NCBI GenBank assembly: GCA_024102795.1 | Contig: JAGFJK010000366.1 | Span: 1 to 52,099, forward strand | From: Pirellulaceae bacterium | GTDB taxonomy: Bacteria; Planctomycetota; Planctomycetia; Pirellulales; Pirellulaceae | Length of the DNA stretch: 52,099 bases | Direction of reading: 5' to 3' | Shown here: piece by piece, positions 34,187-42,980 of the stretch | Layout: each line of letters starts with the position of its first letter | How positions within the stretch are numbered: the stretch's first letter is position 1 | Position numbers and translations under genes: made by a program | The notes under the pieces: model-generated | Databases searched by the model: none | Seen by the model: only the letters and a program-made list of their open reading frames with translations | Told to the model about the DNA's origin: nothing

Positions 34187-35083
34187 ATGAACACTCGGAT
34201 CACGACGCTGATGCTCTTGGCACAAAGCCTGCTGTGTACCGTCGTAGCCAGCGGACAGAACGCGTCCACGCAGGATGCCGACGCCAAAGCCAGTCTGTCC
34301 CGAGCGCTGACCATGCACGCCTCCTTCGATGCCGGATTGGCGGCGGATTTCTCCCGGGGCGACAAGAAATGCTATGTCGTGCAAGGCCGGGAACTGGTGC
34401 CGGCGGAGCCGACCGCCGAGGTGCGCCTGGCCTCGGACGCCGGACGTTTTGGCGGAGCGCTGCACTTTACCAGGAAGAACAACTTCCGCCCGGCGTTCAA
34501 GGACGCGGGAGTGCTGGGGTATAACGATACCAACTGGAATGCCACGGTATCCGTCTGGCTGCGTCTGACACCGGACGAGGATCTGGAACCCGGCTACTGC
34601 GATCCGGTGCAGATCGTCGGCGACGACGGCAGAAAGGGCTTCATCTTTCTGGAGTGGTCCAAGGACGAGACGCCACGTTACTTCCGCTACGCCATCCGCC
34701 CGCTGTTCCACATCTGGAACCCGGACAACGTGCAATGGGCCGACATCCCGTTCGACAAACGCCCGATGGTGCAAGTGGAGCGGGCGCCGTTCTCGCGCGA
34801 CGCTTGGACGCACGTCGTATTCACGTTGGAGAACATCAACCACAAGAGCCAGCGTCCGGCGGGCCGGCTGTATTTGAACGGCGAACTGCGGGGAGCGATC
34901 GAGAACTGGGACCTGACGTTTGGTTGGGACCCCAACCAGGTGCTGCTGGTCCTGGGCGCCGCGTACGTGGGGCACCTGGACGACCTGGCGGTCTTCAACC
35001 GCCCGCTGACCAGTGCCGAAGTCAAGCAGCTTTACCAGTTGAAGCAGGGCGTGCGCGAGCTGCACCCGGCCCAGGCCCCTTGA
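34187..35083 (+). CDS. Exported LamG-like (concanavalin fold) domain protein
   Basis: A 298-residue protein with a signal peptide (about 1-23, cleavage-like site after VVASG) and one LamG/laminin-G-like beta-sandwich domain (about 45-280). Family signs are LTMHASFDAG, RFGGALHFT, WNATVSVWLRLTP, WTHVVFTLE, LYLNGEL and the closing HLDDLAVFNRPLTSAEVKQLYQ. Proteins of this kind usually bind glycans or surfaces; no catalytic residues are apparent. AGGAAGC lies upstream of the ATG. Its neighbour downstream is another small exported protein. Confidence 0.85.
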   Translation: MNTRITTLMLLAQSLLCTVVASGQNASTQDADAKASLSRALTMHASFDAGLAADFSRGDKKCYVVQGRELVPAEPTAEVRLASDAGRFGGALHFTRKNNFRPAFKDAGVLGYNDTNWNATVSVWLRLTPDEDLEPGYCDPVQIVGDDGRKGFIFLEWSKDETPRYFRYAIRPLFHIWNPDNVQWADIPFDKRPMVQVERAPFSRDAWTHVVFTLENINHKSQRPAGRLYLNGELRGAIENWDLTFGWDPNQVLLVLGAAYVGHLDDLAVFNRPLTSAEVKQLYQLKQGVRELHPAQAP

Positions 35084-35147
35084 GATGGCCGCTTTCAGTC
35101 TTACTCGCACTCGTGTACGGTTCGTGAAGTCGGCCGCAGTCGCGACA

Positions 35148-35206
35148 GGCTCATCACGCGGAGCGTAATGGCTACTTTGGCTCATCAAGTGGAGCGTGAC
35201 GGCGAC
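35148..35206. repeat. Imperfect 28-bp direct repeats
   Basis: Units 35148-35175 and 35179-35206 read GGCTCATCA, then GGAGCGT and a GGC-AC end. They resemble the GCGGAGCGAAAGGCGAC family at 35889-35959 in their GGAGCG core. Confidence 0.65.
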
Positions 35207-35328
35207 GTTCACCGGCCCTCTTTTCGCCAGAAGCCGGCACTTGAATCGGGGCGGGCCGCGAGTGAAAATTGAGAGCTGTCGCCGTGTCGTCGGGGTCCAG
35301 AAAACTTTGCCAGGCGGGAGTTCATATC

Positions 35329-35883
35329 ATGAAATGCGGGTTACGGAATTGGGGGGTGGTCGCCGCGGTCCTGCTGGCCTTGGCACTCGCGGTGCCGCAG
35401 CCATCTGCTGCCGGGCAGGGGGACGAGGTCAACGATGCGACTCCATTGGAAGCTCGCGTCCAGCAACTCGAAACTCGCGTGCAGCAACTGGAGAATCTGG
35501 CCGCGGTGCTGGAACAATTAACCAAGGCGATCACCGACCTGCAACGGACATTGGCCGAACAGAAGGCGTTCAAGCCCGAAGTTGCTGCCGCCGGCTCTGA
35601 CGATGCGGCGACTCAAACCGGCGGTTCCTCCGAGAGTGCCACCGACTCCGCGGCGGCCGCCACCACGGCGGGACGCATCCTGGTGCATAACCCGGATACC
35701 GTCACCAAAATCATCAAGCTGAACGATCGCCAGTTCCGCGTCGCGCCCGGTTCGACCCGCTTGAACATGAACCCGTACGGTCCCGTCGAGCTAATGCAGT
35801 TCGAGAACCTGCCCGAAGACCGCAACGACTGGCGTTGGAACGAGCAGGACGGCGTGTATGAGTTAATCGTCAACCTAAGATGA
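35329..35883 (+). CDS. Exported coiled-coil hypothetical protein
   Basis: A 184-residue protein with a signal peptide (about 1-28, Ala-rich cleavage site), a heptad coiled coil (about 36-80: repeated VQQLETRVQQLE), a Ser/Ala/Thr/Gly-rich linker (about 85-115), and a C-terminal domain (about 116-184) with GRILVHNPDTVTKIIKLNDRQF. No family is recognised. The ATG at 35329 was preferred over an earlier GTG because it starts the signal peptide. Convergent with the cytochrome gene; the 77-bp gap is almost wholly a repeat block. Confidence 0.75.
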   Translation: MKCGLRNWGVVAAVLLALALAVPQPSAAGQGDEVNDATPLEARVQQLETRVQQLENLAAVLEQLTKAITDLQRTLAEQKAFKPEVAAAGSDDAATQTGGSSESATDSAAAATTAGRILVHNPDTVTKIIKLNDRQFRVAPGSTRLNMNPYGPVELMQFENLPEDRNDWRWNEQDGVYELIVNLR

Positions 35884-35888
35884 AGAAA

Positions 35889-35959
35889 CGCTACTTTCGC
35901 GGAGCGAAAGGCGACAATTTTCGCGGAGCGAAAAGCTACTATGCGGAGCGAAAGGCGAC
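35889..35959. repeat. GCGGAGCGAAAGGCGAC repeats filling a convergent gap
   Basis: Three units (35889-35914, 35918-35940 and 35942-35959) of the family at 5119-5261. They occupy nearly all the space between the stops at 35883 and 35961. The CTTTCGC-GGA-GCGAAAG palindrome works on either strand and could act as a bidirectional terminator. Confidence 0.8.
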
Positions 35960-35960
35960 T

Positions 35961-37820
35961 TTACTCCACCAGCATGAACTCGGAGTGATCCCGCAGTTGC
36001 AACTGGCCGTCGATTCGCGGCTGGTCCAGCCCGCGGGGACTCAGCAGCAACAGGCGGGCCAGCCGCTGCTGGTCGTATAGCTCGGCGTCTTCCACGGGCT
36101 GTCGCAGCCAGGCCTCCAGCGCCTCCCGCGCCTGGCGGGGACCCGGCATGGCGGCCGCATCGGGAGTGGAATCCGCGGGCTGGCCCGGCAAGGTCTCCAG
36201 TCCGCGCGCGGCCACCCACCGCACGGCCGAGTAGCGGTCTGTCAACAACTGGCCCAGATACGGCGCCATCCAGTCGGTACCGGAAGCCTGCTGCGCGGGT
36301 TGCCAACCCAGGTGCCAGGCCACGACCGCGCGCTGCAAGGCATCGCCGCGCAGCAGCCACACGAGCGACGCGGCGATCGTCCGTTCTTCCTCGCTTAACT
36401 CCACCTCCGCGTGCCCGTGCCAGTCGGCCAGGTGCTGGCTGGTCCACTGCAGCGTCTGGTCCAGATGGCACAGGTTGCAGGCGTTGGGCCGCCCGGCCGC
36501 AACAAACCCTTCGACCACTCGCGGGCTGTCGATTTTGTGGTTGCGGATCGCCTTGAGCAGCGCGAAGCTGGTATGCGGCATGTGGCAGTTGTAGCAGCGG
36601 CTTCCGTCCGAGTCCGCCGCGTGGTGCGTGTGTTCGGTCAACCGCTCGCGCAACGCGCCATGACACTGCAGGCACGCCTCGTTCCCGTCCATCTCGGCCG
36701 CCAACTGATCGTCGGGCTGGCTGGCGTGCATCGAGTGGCACGACAGGCACGAGACCGGACCCTGCTGGTAGCAGGCCGAGGCTGACAGGCCGTTAAATTC
36801 GCGCCCGCCGCTGGCGTTGGTGCCATCGGCCCAAAAGCGGCGAGTCCCGGGTTGCTCGTCGGCCGCCGACAGCATACGTCCGAAATCGCTCAAGGCGTCG
36901 CCGGGCCGCAGGCGCGTGCCCGACGTAAACAGTTCCGGGTCGGTGTGATGGAAATGGCTATGGCAACGGCCGCAGATCTGCGACGACAGCTCGTGCGACA
37001 GGTCGGCCGGATTCACGATCCGCAGGTCCTGCTCGGTTGGCGATTCGCCCGGCCGGAGCTGCCGCATTGTTCGCAGATGCTCTTCGCCGGGTCCGTGACA
37101 GGCCTCGCACGAAATCCCCAGTTCGGCCACCTTCGTCTGATCCATCACGTTCCGAACTTCATCCTGTCCCGGCTGGGCACCGGTGGAGTGGCAGAGGATG
37201 CAGTTGCGGTTCCAGACCTGAAACTGGGCGCTGGGGCGCCAGGGCAATCCCACCAGGAAGGAGTCGCGACGATGGACCCACCGACCCGTTGCCAGGTGAT
37301 AGCGCCAGGGAAACTGCCACAGTTCGCGTCCAGTCCCGCTGGGATACCAGTAGACCTGGAAGTGGTGTGAGCCGGTGGTCATCACGATCTGGTGCCGGGA
37401 CCGCGGCGGCTGCGTCACGCGGGACGCATCCTGACCGGCGGCGAAGGCCTGCAGTTCCCAATGCGGATCGACCATGTCGACCCAAAACTCGTCGCCCTTG
37501 CGCAGCAGATACGCTTCCATGCCTTCCACCTCCAGCCGCACGTTGTCGAACGATGCGACCACGGTCTCGGGCGTTGCGGGTTGCGTCATCGTGCGGTGGT
37601 AGGTCGCATGCCAGGAGGCGTGCTGCGTCTCGTGGCACGAGCGGCAGGCGTCCGAGCCGACATAGCCCTGGTCGGTCGCCCGCGGAAACACCGTGCTCCC
37701 GCTGCCACCTGGAGCCGATCCGTTGAGTGCCCTCCACGCGGCCAGCCCACCAAGGACCGCCAGCAGCACCAGTCCGCAGGCGGCGGCCAGTCGAGTCGAG
37801 ACTTGCGAACGGGACGGCAA
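35961..37820 (-). CDS. Eight-haem c-type cytochrome
   Basis: A 619-residue exported protein with an N-terminal signal-anchor (about 10-32) and eight CXXCH haem sites: CRSCH, CILCH, CEACH, CGRCH, CLSCH, CLQCH, CYNCH and CNLCH. Extra His residues near the sites could be distal ligands. The last 150 residues have no haem motif and are helical with HEAT-like repeats. It resembles the multihaem/TPR cytochromes of planctomycetes and is probably a periplasmic electron carrier or redox enzyme. TTG at 37820 is the start, with AAGGA upstream. It is last in an operon after DUF1501 (37-bp gap). Confidence 0.9.
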   Translation of the reverse strand: MPSRSQVSTRLAAACGLVLLAVLGGLAAWRALNGSAPGGSGSTVFPRATDQGYVGSDACRSCHETQHASWHATYHRTMTQPATPETVVASFDNVRLEVEGMEAYLLRKGDEFWVDMVDPHWELQAFAAGQDASRVTQPPRSRHQIVMTTGSHHFQVYWYPSGTGRELWQFPWRYHLATGRWVHRRDSFLVGLPWRPSAQFQVWNRNCILCHSTGAQPGQDEVRNVMDQTKVAELGISCEACHGPGEEHLRTMRQLRPGESPTEQDLRIVNPADLSHELSSQICGRCHSHFHHTDPELFTSGTRLRPGDALSDFGRMLSAADEQPGTRRFWADGTNASGGREFNGLSASACYQQGPVSCLSCHSMHASQPDDQLAAEMDGNEACLQCHGALRERLTEHTHHAADSDGSRCYNCHMPHTSFALLKAIRNHKIDSPRVVEGFVAAGRPNACNLCHLDQTLQWTSQHLADWHGHAEVELSEEERTIAASLVWLLRGDALQRAVVAWHLGWQPAQQASGTDWMAPYLGQLLTDRYSAVRWVAARGLETLPGQPADSTPDAAAMPGPRQAREALEAWLRQPVEDAELYDQQRLARLLLLSPRGLDQPRIDGQLQLRDHSEFMLVE

Positions 37821-37857
37821 GAACGGGATTCCTTGTGCAATCTTCCAGGCTCGCCGC

Positions 37858-39270
37858 TCAAGCCAGCAGTTCGGTCAGGACGCGGCCGTGGACGTTGGTC
37901 AAACGCCGCTGGATGCCGTTGTGGTAGAACGTCAGCCGCGTGTGGTCGATGCCCAGCAGGTGCAGAATCGTGGCGTGGAAATCGTGCACCTCGACGGGAT
38001 TCTCGGCCGCCTTCCAGCCCAGTTCGTCCGAACTGCCGTAGACCAGGCCATGTTTCAGCCCAGCGCCGGCCAGCCAGGCACTGAACACATCCGGATTGTG
38101 GTCGCGACCGGGTCCGGCTTTGTCGCCGGCGCTCTCGGCGTACGGCGTGCGACCGAACTCGGTGTTGAACACCACCAGCGTTTCGTCCAGCAGACCGCGC
38201 TGGCGGAGATCGCGCAGCAACGCGGCCACGGGCCGGTCGATCCTGGACGACTCACGGCGATGGTTATCGGGCACGCTGCCGTGCGCGTCCCAGTGGACTT
38301 CGCGGCCAAACGCCGCCCCGCTCCACAACTGCACGAAGCGCACGCCGCGTTCCACAAGCCGCCGGGCCAGCAGGCACCCACGGGCGAAATCGGCGCATTC
38401 CGGGCGGTCCACGCCGTAAAGGGCCAGCGTGGACGCCGTTTCCAACGCCAGGTTCGTGGCTTCCGGAATCGCCAACTGCATGCGGGCCGCCAGCTCGTAG
38501 CTCCGCTGGCGACTCGCCAGCATCTCGTCCGCCTCGTGCCGCGAGCGATGCCGATCATTCATCCAGCGCAGCGCGGCATACCGGGCGGCCAGCGCGGGAG
38601 GCTCAATCTCGATCGCCGGCTGCAGATCGCGGACGGCGGGGCCCGACGTCTGCAACACCACGCCTTGATGCCGCGCCGGCAGGAAGCCGCTCGACCAGTT
38701 GTTCGCGCCGCCCGTCGGCCACGAACGGCTGTCGGGCAATACGACAAACGTCGGCAGATTGTCCACTTCGCAACCCAGGCCGTAGGAAATCCAGGAGCCT
38801 GCCGCCGGGAAACCCAAGGTGCGAAAGCCGCTATTGGCCTCGTACGTGGCCGGCGTGTGATTGCCGGTGCCCGACCAGAGGGACCGAATCACCGTCAACT
38901 CGTCCGCCACCTCGGCCAGATGCGGAAACAGGTCCGAGATCCACAGGCCGCTGCGGCCGCGCTGCCGGAAAGTGAAATGGGCCTGGTGCATGCGGCCCAC
39001 GCGCCCCATGAATCCTTCGGCTCCGGCGGGCGGTGTCTTACCGTGCAGCTTTTCCAGGTGCGGCTTGTAGTCGAACGAATCGACCTGGCTCAAGCCGCCC
39101 TGCAGAAACACCTGGATGACGGCCGTGGCTCGCGGCCGATGGTGCGGCGGGGCATCGGCCGCTTCGCCCGGCACGGGGGCCGCCAGGGCTTCTCTTCCCA
39201 GCAGGCTGGCAAGCGCCATGCCGCCCAGACCATGGGAGAAGCTGCCGAGCAGATCTCGTCGAGTGAACAC
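37858..39270 (-). CDS. Tat-exported DUF1501 protein
   Basis: A 470-residue DUF1501 protein of the alkaline phosphatase/sulfatase superfamily, very abundant in planctomycetes; the activity is unproven. The N-terminus has a twin-arginine signal (TRRDLLGSF, then a hydrophobic region to about 30). Conserved pieces are QGGLSQVDSFDYKP, SGTGNHTPATYEAN, NTEFGRTPY, GRDHNP and HDFHATILHLLGIDH. GTG at 39270 was chosen because GGAGGA lies 8 nt upstream and it puts the Tat motif at residue 3; longer starts add 21 residues. It follows the PSD1 gene by 52 bp, an arrangement typical of this phylum. Confidence 0.92.
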   Translation of the reverse strand: MFTRRDLLGSFSHGLGGMALASLLGREALAAPVPGEAADAPPHHRPRATAVIQVFLQGGLSQVDSFDYKPHLEKLHGKTPPAGAEGFMGRVGRMHQAHFTFRQRGRSGLWISDLFPHLAEVADELTVIRSLWSGTGNHTPATYEANSGFRTLGFPAAGSWISYGLGCEVDNLPTFVVLPDSRSWPTGGANNWSSGFLPARHQGVVLQTSGPAVRDLQPAIEIEPPALAARYAALRWMNDRHRSRHEADEMLASRQRSYELAARMQLAIPEATNLALETASTLALYGVDRPECADFARGCLLARRLVERGVRFVQLWSGAAFGREVHWDAHGSVPDNHRRESSRIDRPVAALLRDLRQRGLLDETLVVFNTEFGRTPYAESAGDKAGPGRDHNPDVFSAWLAGAGLKHGLVYGSSDELGWKAAENPVEVHDFHATILHLLGIDHTRLTFYHNGIQRRLTNVHGRVLTELLA

Positions 39271-39322
39271 GGTGGCTTCCTCCGCGCGACGCGACGGCCG
39301 GTCGCGGTTTTCCGATCGGCCT

Positions 39323-42166
39323 TCAGTGGACAAACAGAAACTCGTTCGCGTTCAGCAACACCAGGCAGTACTCCGCCAGCCCGTGCTGGTCGATGTACCG
39401 CTGGCCGAACGCCAATTCCTCGTCATCGGGAAAGCGGGCGAACGCCAGGGCGTACGCTCGCCGGATCCGCGCCGCGATGTCGGCCTGCTCGTCACGCCGC
39501 AGGCGCTCCGCGAATCGCTCGGATTGATACTGCATGAACTTGTTGTTGAGCAACGTCAGGGCCTGCAACGGGGTGCTGGTGACCGTGCGGCGAGGCGTGG
39601 CGACCGAAGGGTCGGGACAGTCCAGCGCATCCAGCAGGGGGCTGGTCCCCGACCGCACATTCGTGCGGTACAGACTGCGGCGTTGAAATTCGGGACCGAC
39701 CGCGTCGAACACCGAGTACGTCTCGTTGTTGCCCGCGCTGGACACGGTGTAGTCGCGAAACCCCGGACCGCCGAGTTGCCGGTCGAGTTGTCCGCTGATG
39801 GCCAACACCGCGTCGCGATACGTCTCCGCCTCCAGGCGCCGCGGTGCGTAGCGCCACAACAGGCGGTTCTCCGCGTCGACCGCCAGCGCCGCTCCGCCAA
39901 CTCGCGAGGCCTGCCGGTAGGTGGCCGATTCCACGATCAACCGCTGAATCCGTTTCAAACTCCAGGCCGGTCCCTCGGCGGGATGCACCAATTGCCCGGC
40001 CAACCAGTCGAGCAGTTCCGGATGCGACGGCTGCCCGCCCTGGAAGCCGAAATCGCTGGGAGTGGCCACCAGCCCCTGGCCAAAGTACCAGCCCCACAAG
40101 CGATTGACGATGACTCGCGGCGTGAGCGGATTTCGCGGATCGGCGATCCAGCCGGCAAGTGCCTTCCGCCGCTCGGCCTCGTCCGCCTCGGCGCCAAGTT
40201 GCCAATCCGCAGACACACCTACCAGCGCGGCGACTCCTCCCGGTGTCACGACTTCACCCGGGTGGCGGAAGTCGCCGCGGGCCAGCACGCGCCAGGGACC
40301 GGGTTGCCGCGGCGCGGTGGTGTGCACGGGGCCGGCTTCCAGCAGTCGCAGCACGGCCTCGGCCCGCGAACGCATGGCGGCCAGTTCGCGTCCGAGCGGC
40401 TGTCCTGCCGACGCGCCTTGCCGATCGATCTGCTCCAGGCGCGAGCGCCAGGCGGCAGCCTGCTGTTCCACCTCGTCGCGGGCTTCCGCCGGCACGCACT
40501 CGCGTTCGTCGCCGTGATAGGTCCCCCCCAGCGCCGCCGACAGCCGGTAGAATTCGCGCTGCGTGACGGGATCGAACTTGTGATCGTGGCAACGGGCACA
40601 ATTCACGGTCAAGGCCAGGAACGTCTGGCAGACCGTGGCCACCAGGCCTTCCAGTTCCTCCTCGCGGGCGAAGGCCCGCATGTCCGGCGTGCCGTTGTTG
40701 TACGCTGTCAGATCGTAGGGGCCGACGACCAGAAAACCACTGGCCACGACGGCCAGCGGATCGTGCGGCCGAAGCACGTCGCCGGCCAGTTGCCAACGGA
40801 TGAACTGGTCGTAGGGCAGATCCGCATTGAACGCCTCGACCACGAAATCGCGATACTTCCAGGCGCTCGGTCGAAACTTGTTGCGCTCAAATCCCTGGCT
40901 TTCGCCAAACCGCACCAGGTCCAGCCAGTGCCGAGCCCAACGTTCGCCGTAGTGCGGCGAATCGAGCAGTCGGTCGACCAGCCGCGAGTAGGCTTGGGGA
41001 TCGGGGTCGTTCACGAACGCCTCGACATCCTCCGGCGCCGGCGGCAATCCCAGCAAGTCGTACGAGAGCCGGCGGATCAGAGTCCTGCGGTCGGCGGCCG
41101 GCGCCGGTGTCAGTCCGGCTTGATTCAGGCGGTCGAGAATAAAGTGGTCGATGGGGTTCACGACCCAGTCGGTATCGGCCACCGCCGGCGGCGTCACGTC
41201 GCGCAGTGGTTGCAGCGACCACCAGTTGTAGCCCGCTCGCCGATCGCTGGTGTACAGAAACGGGTCGATCGGATCGGCTGCCCACTTGGCACCGGCCGTT
41301 ACCCAGCGGCGCAGCGCCACCCGCTCGTCCTGGCCAAGCGGCTCGCGTCCCTCCGGCGGCATCTCGCCCGCTTCCACTCGCCGCAGCAGTTCACTGCCGT
41401 CCGGATTGCCAGGGATCAGCACCTGGCCGCTGTCGCTGGCACCGAGAGCCGGTTCGCGCCGGGTCAGGTCCAGGCCGCCCTTGCGGTCCGCGGCGTTGTG
41501 GCATTCCAGGCAATGGCGCGCCAGCAGGATGGCCACCTGGCTGTCGAGCGTCTGGGGCGCGGGGACGGCCGCGGGTGACATGGTGGCCGCCGCCGGCAGC
41601 GGGTTGTCCTGGGGTCCGAGCTTGCCGTGCCAGACTTCCAGCCCTGACAGGTTGGCATGACCTCCGGTGGCTTCGACTTCCAGCCGACCTTGAACCACGT
41701 CCAGCGTCCAAGGGCCCAGCCGTTGCCAGTGGCCCGCGGCGCCACTCACCACCCGCTCGGCCACCAGGCGGCCGTTCAGGCGAATATCGAAGGTCTGCGA
41801 GTCGTTATCTTCCCAGACGTACAGGTAGACGCTGTACTTGCCCTCCGGCAGGCCGGCGATGGCGACCTGTGCTCGGCCTAGCGACGACCAGCGGCTGGAG
41901 CGAATCATCCGAGCGCGGTTGGTGTCGGTGGGCGGTTGCAGACGGACCATCTGGTTCTCAAAGGCCGCCTCCCGGCACTCGACGCCCGCCGAGTTGCCGG
42001 CTTCCCAGCGCCGGCCGTCAATTTCGAGCGCCGGGCCGTTCAGGTTGATCGCGCGATACAACCCGGTCGGAGCCTCAGCATGTGCCGGCGGCAACGCATA
42101 ACCGCACGCCAGGCAGTTCCACGCTCCCGCCAACAGCACGCACCAGGTCAGCCCATAAACTCGCAT
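39323..42166 (-). CDS. Malectin-PSCyt1-DUF1549-DUF1553 (PSD1) protein
   Basis: A 947-residue exported protein of the planctomycete cytochrome-linked class. Order: signal peptide (about 1-30); a malectin/CBM-like beta domain (about 36-180, INLNGPALEIDG...LEVWHG); PSCyt1 with one haem site CLECH and a nearby MPPEGR Met; DUF1549 (about 330-540) with CARCHDHKFDP at its end; and DUF1553 (about 680-940) with TPRVIVNRLW, GFRDYTVS and SLYRT. The pair with DUF1501 is thought to act on complex glycans, but no activity has been established. The N-terminal malectin-like domain points to carbohydrate. Start: ATG 42166. First gene of the three-gene operon. Confidence 0.9.
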   Translation of the reverse strand: MRVYGLTWCVLLAGAWNCLACGYALPPAHAEAPTGLYRAINLNGPALEIDGRRWEAGNSAGVECREAAFENQMVRLQPPTDTNRARMIRSSRWSSLGRAQVAIAGLPEGKYSVYLYVWEDNDSQTFDIRLNGRLVAERVVSGAAGHWQRLGPWTLDVVQGRLEVEATGGHANLSGLEVWHGKLGPQDNPLPAAATMSPAAVPAPQTLDSQVAILLARHCLECHNAADRKGGLDLTRREPALGASDSGQVLIPGNPDGSELLRRVEAGEMPPEGREPLGQDERVALRRWVTAGAKWAADPIDPFLYTSDRRAGYNWWSLQPLRDVTPPAVADTDWVVNPIDHFILDRLNQAGLTPAPAADRRTLIRRLSYDLLGLPPAPEDVEAFVNDPDPQAYSRLVDRLLDSPHYGERWARHWLDLVRFGESQGFERNKFRPSAWKYRDFVVEAFNADLPYDQFIRWQLAGDVLRPHDPLAVVASGFLVVGPYDLTAYNNGTPDMRAFAREEELEGLVATVCQTFLALTVNCARCHDHKFDPVTQREFYRLSAALGGTYHGDERECVPAEARDEVEQQAAAWRSRLEQIDRQGASAGQPLGRELAAMRSRAEAVLRLLEAGPVHTTAPRQPGPWRVLARGDFRHPGEVVTPGGVAALVGVSADWQLGAEADEAERRKALAGWIADPRNPLTPRVIVNRLWGWYFGQGLVATPSDFGFQGGQPSHPELLDWLAGQLVHPAEGPAWSLKRIQRLIVESATYRQASRVGGAALAVDAENRLLWRYAPRRLEAETYRDAVLAISGQLDRQLGGPGFRDYTVSSAGNNETYSVFDAVGPEFQRRSLYRTNVRSGTSPLLDALDCPDPSVATPRRTVTSTPLQALTLLNNKFMQYQSERFAERLRRDEQADIAARIRRAYALAFARFPDDEELAFGQRYIDQHGLAEYCLVLLNANEFLFVH

Positions 42167-42353
42167 CAATTGACTCGCCGGCGAGCATCCAATACCAAGT
42201 CCTTGCTGCCCCTGATTCTAAGCTGGCAAAGCCAAGGGCGAAAGGTTCGTCATGCCCGCGCGCGAGTGGCCCGACGCCGTGTGCGCGGTTATGGTTATGT
42301 TGACTTCTGATGCCGCCCGCTGGTTCCGCCCACCGATTCCTAAGGTGCCGAAC

Positions 42354-42914
42354 GTGTCCCCAAACAACCCCCTGTCGCGGATGGCTGTCGAACAGGCCGA
42401 TATCACGCGGGCCGCCGTTGAGGCGATCGTGAACGCGGCGAACCAGCGAATGCTGGGCGGTGGCGGAGTGGACTATGCGATCCACCGGGCGGCGGGACCG
42501 GGGTTGCTGGAAGAATGCCGTGGAGTGGCCGAGGTACGGCCCGACGTCCGCTGCCCGACCGGCGAGGCGCGGATCACGGGCGGCCACCGGTTGCCGGCAA
42601 GGTGGGTCATCCATACGGTCGGACCCGTCTGGCACGGCGGCCAGCAAGGGGAACCGGAGCTGCTGCGAAGCTGCTATCAGTCGTCCCTGCAATTGGCCGT
42701 GCGGCAAGGGATCCGCACGATCGCCTTTCCTGGCATCAGTTGCGGCGTGTTTGGCTATCCGCTCGAACTGGCCGCCCAGGTCGCGGTCCGCGCCGTGGCG
42801 GATTTTCTGGCCGCCGACGACATGTTGGAACAAGTCACGTTCATGGACATTGACGGCGAAGTCGTGGCCGCGTTCCGAACGGCACTGGAAGACGCCGGGG
42901 GCCAGCGGCGGTGA
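42354..42914 (+). CDS. Macrodomain protein, probable ADP-ribosyl hydrolase
   Basis: A 186-residue macrodomain protein of the MacroD/YmdB type. Motifs are the NAANxxxLGGGGVDYAIHRAAG loop, GEARITGGHRLPARWVIHTVGP, and GISCGVFGYP. The family removes acetyl from O-acetyl-ADP-ribose or mono-ADP-ribose from proteins. GTG at 42354 has AAGG about 8 nt upstream and was preferred; ATG at 42381 (177 residues) is also possible. Divergent from the PSD1 operon, convergent with dsbD. Sirtuins make O-acetyl-ADP-ribose and one is encoded 39 kb away, so they may share metabolism. Confidence 0.87.
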   Translation: MSPNNPLSRMAVEQADITRAAVEAIVNAANQRMLGGGGVDYAIHRAAGPGLLEECRGVAEVRPDVRCPTGEARITGGHRLPARWVIHTVGPVWHGGQQGEPELLRSCYQSSLQLAVRQGIRTIAFPGISCGVFGYPLELAAQVAVRAVADFLAADDMLEQVTFMDIDGEVVAAFRTALEDAGGQRR

Positions 42915-42980
42915 AGCTGAACGGGCACACATGCCCTTCGCCCCGGCCGCACGCGACGGCGCTCGCTTCCAGCCGGGCAC

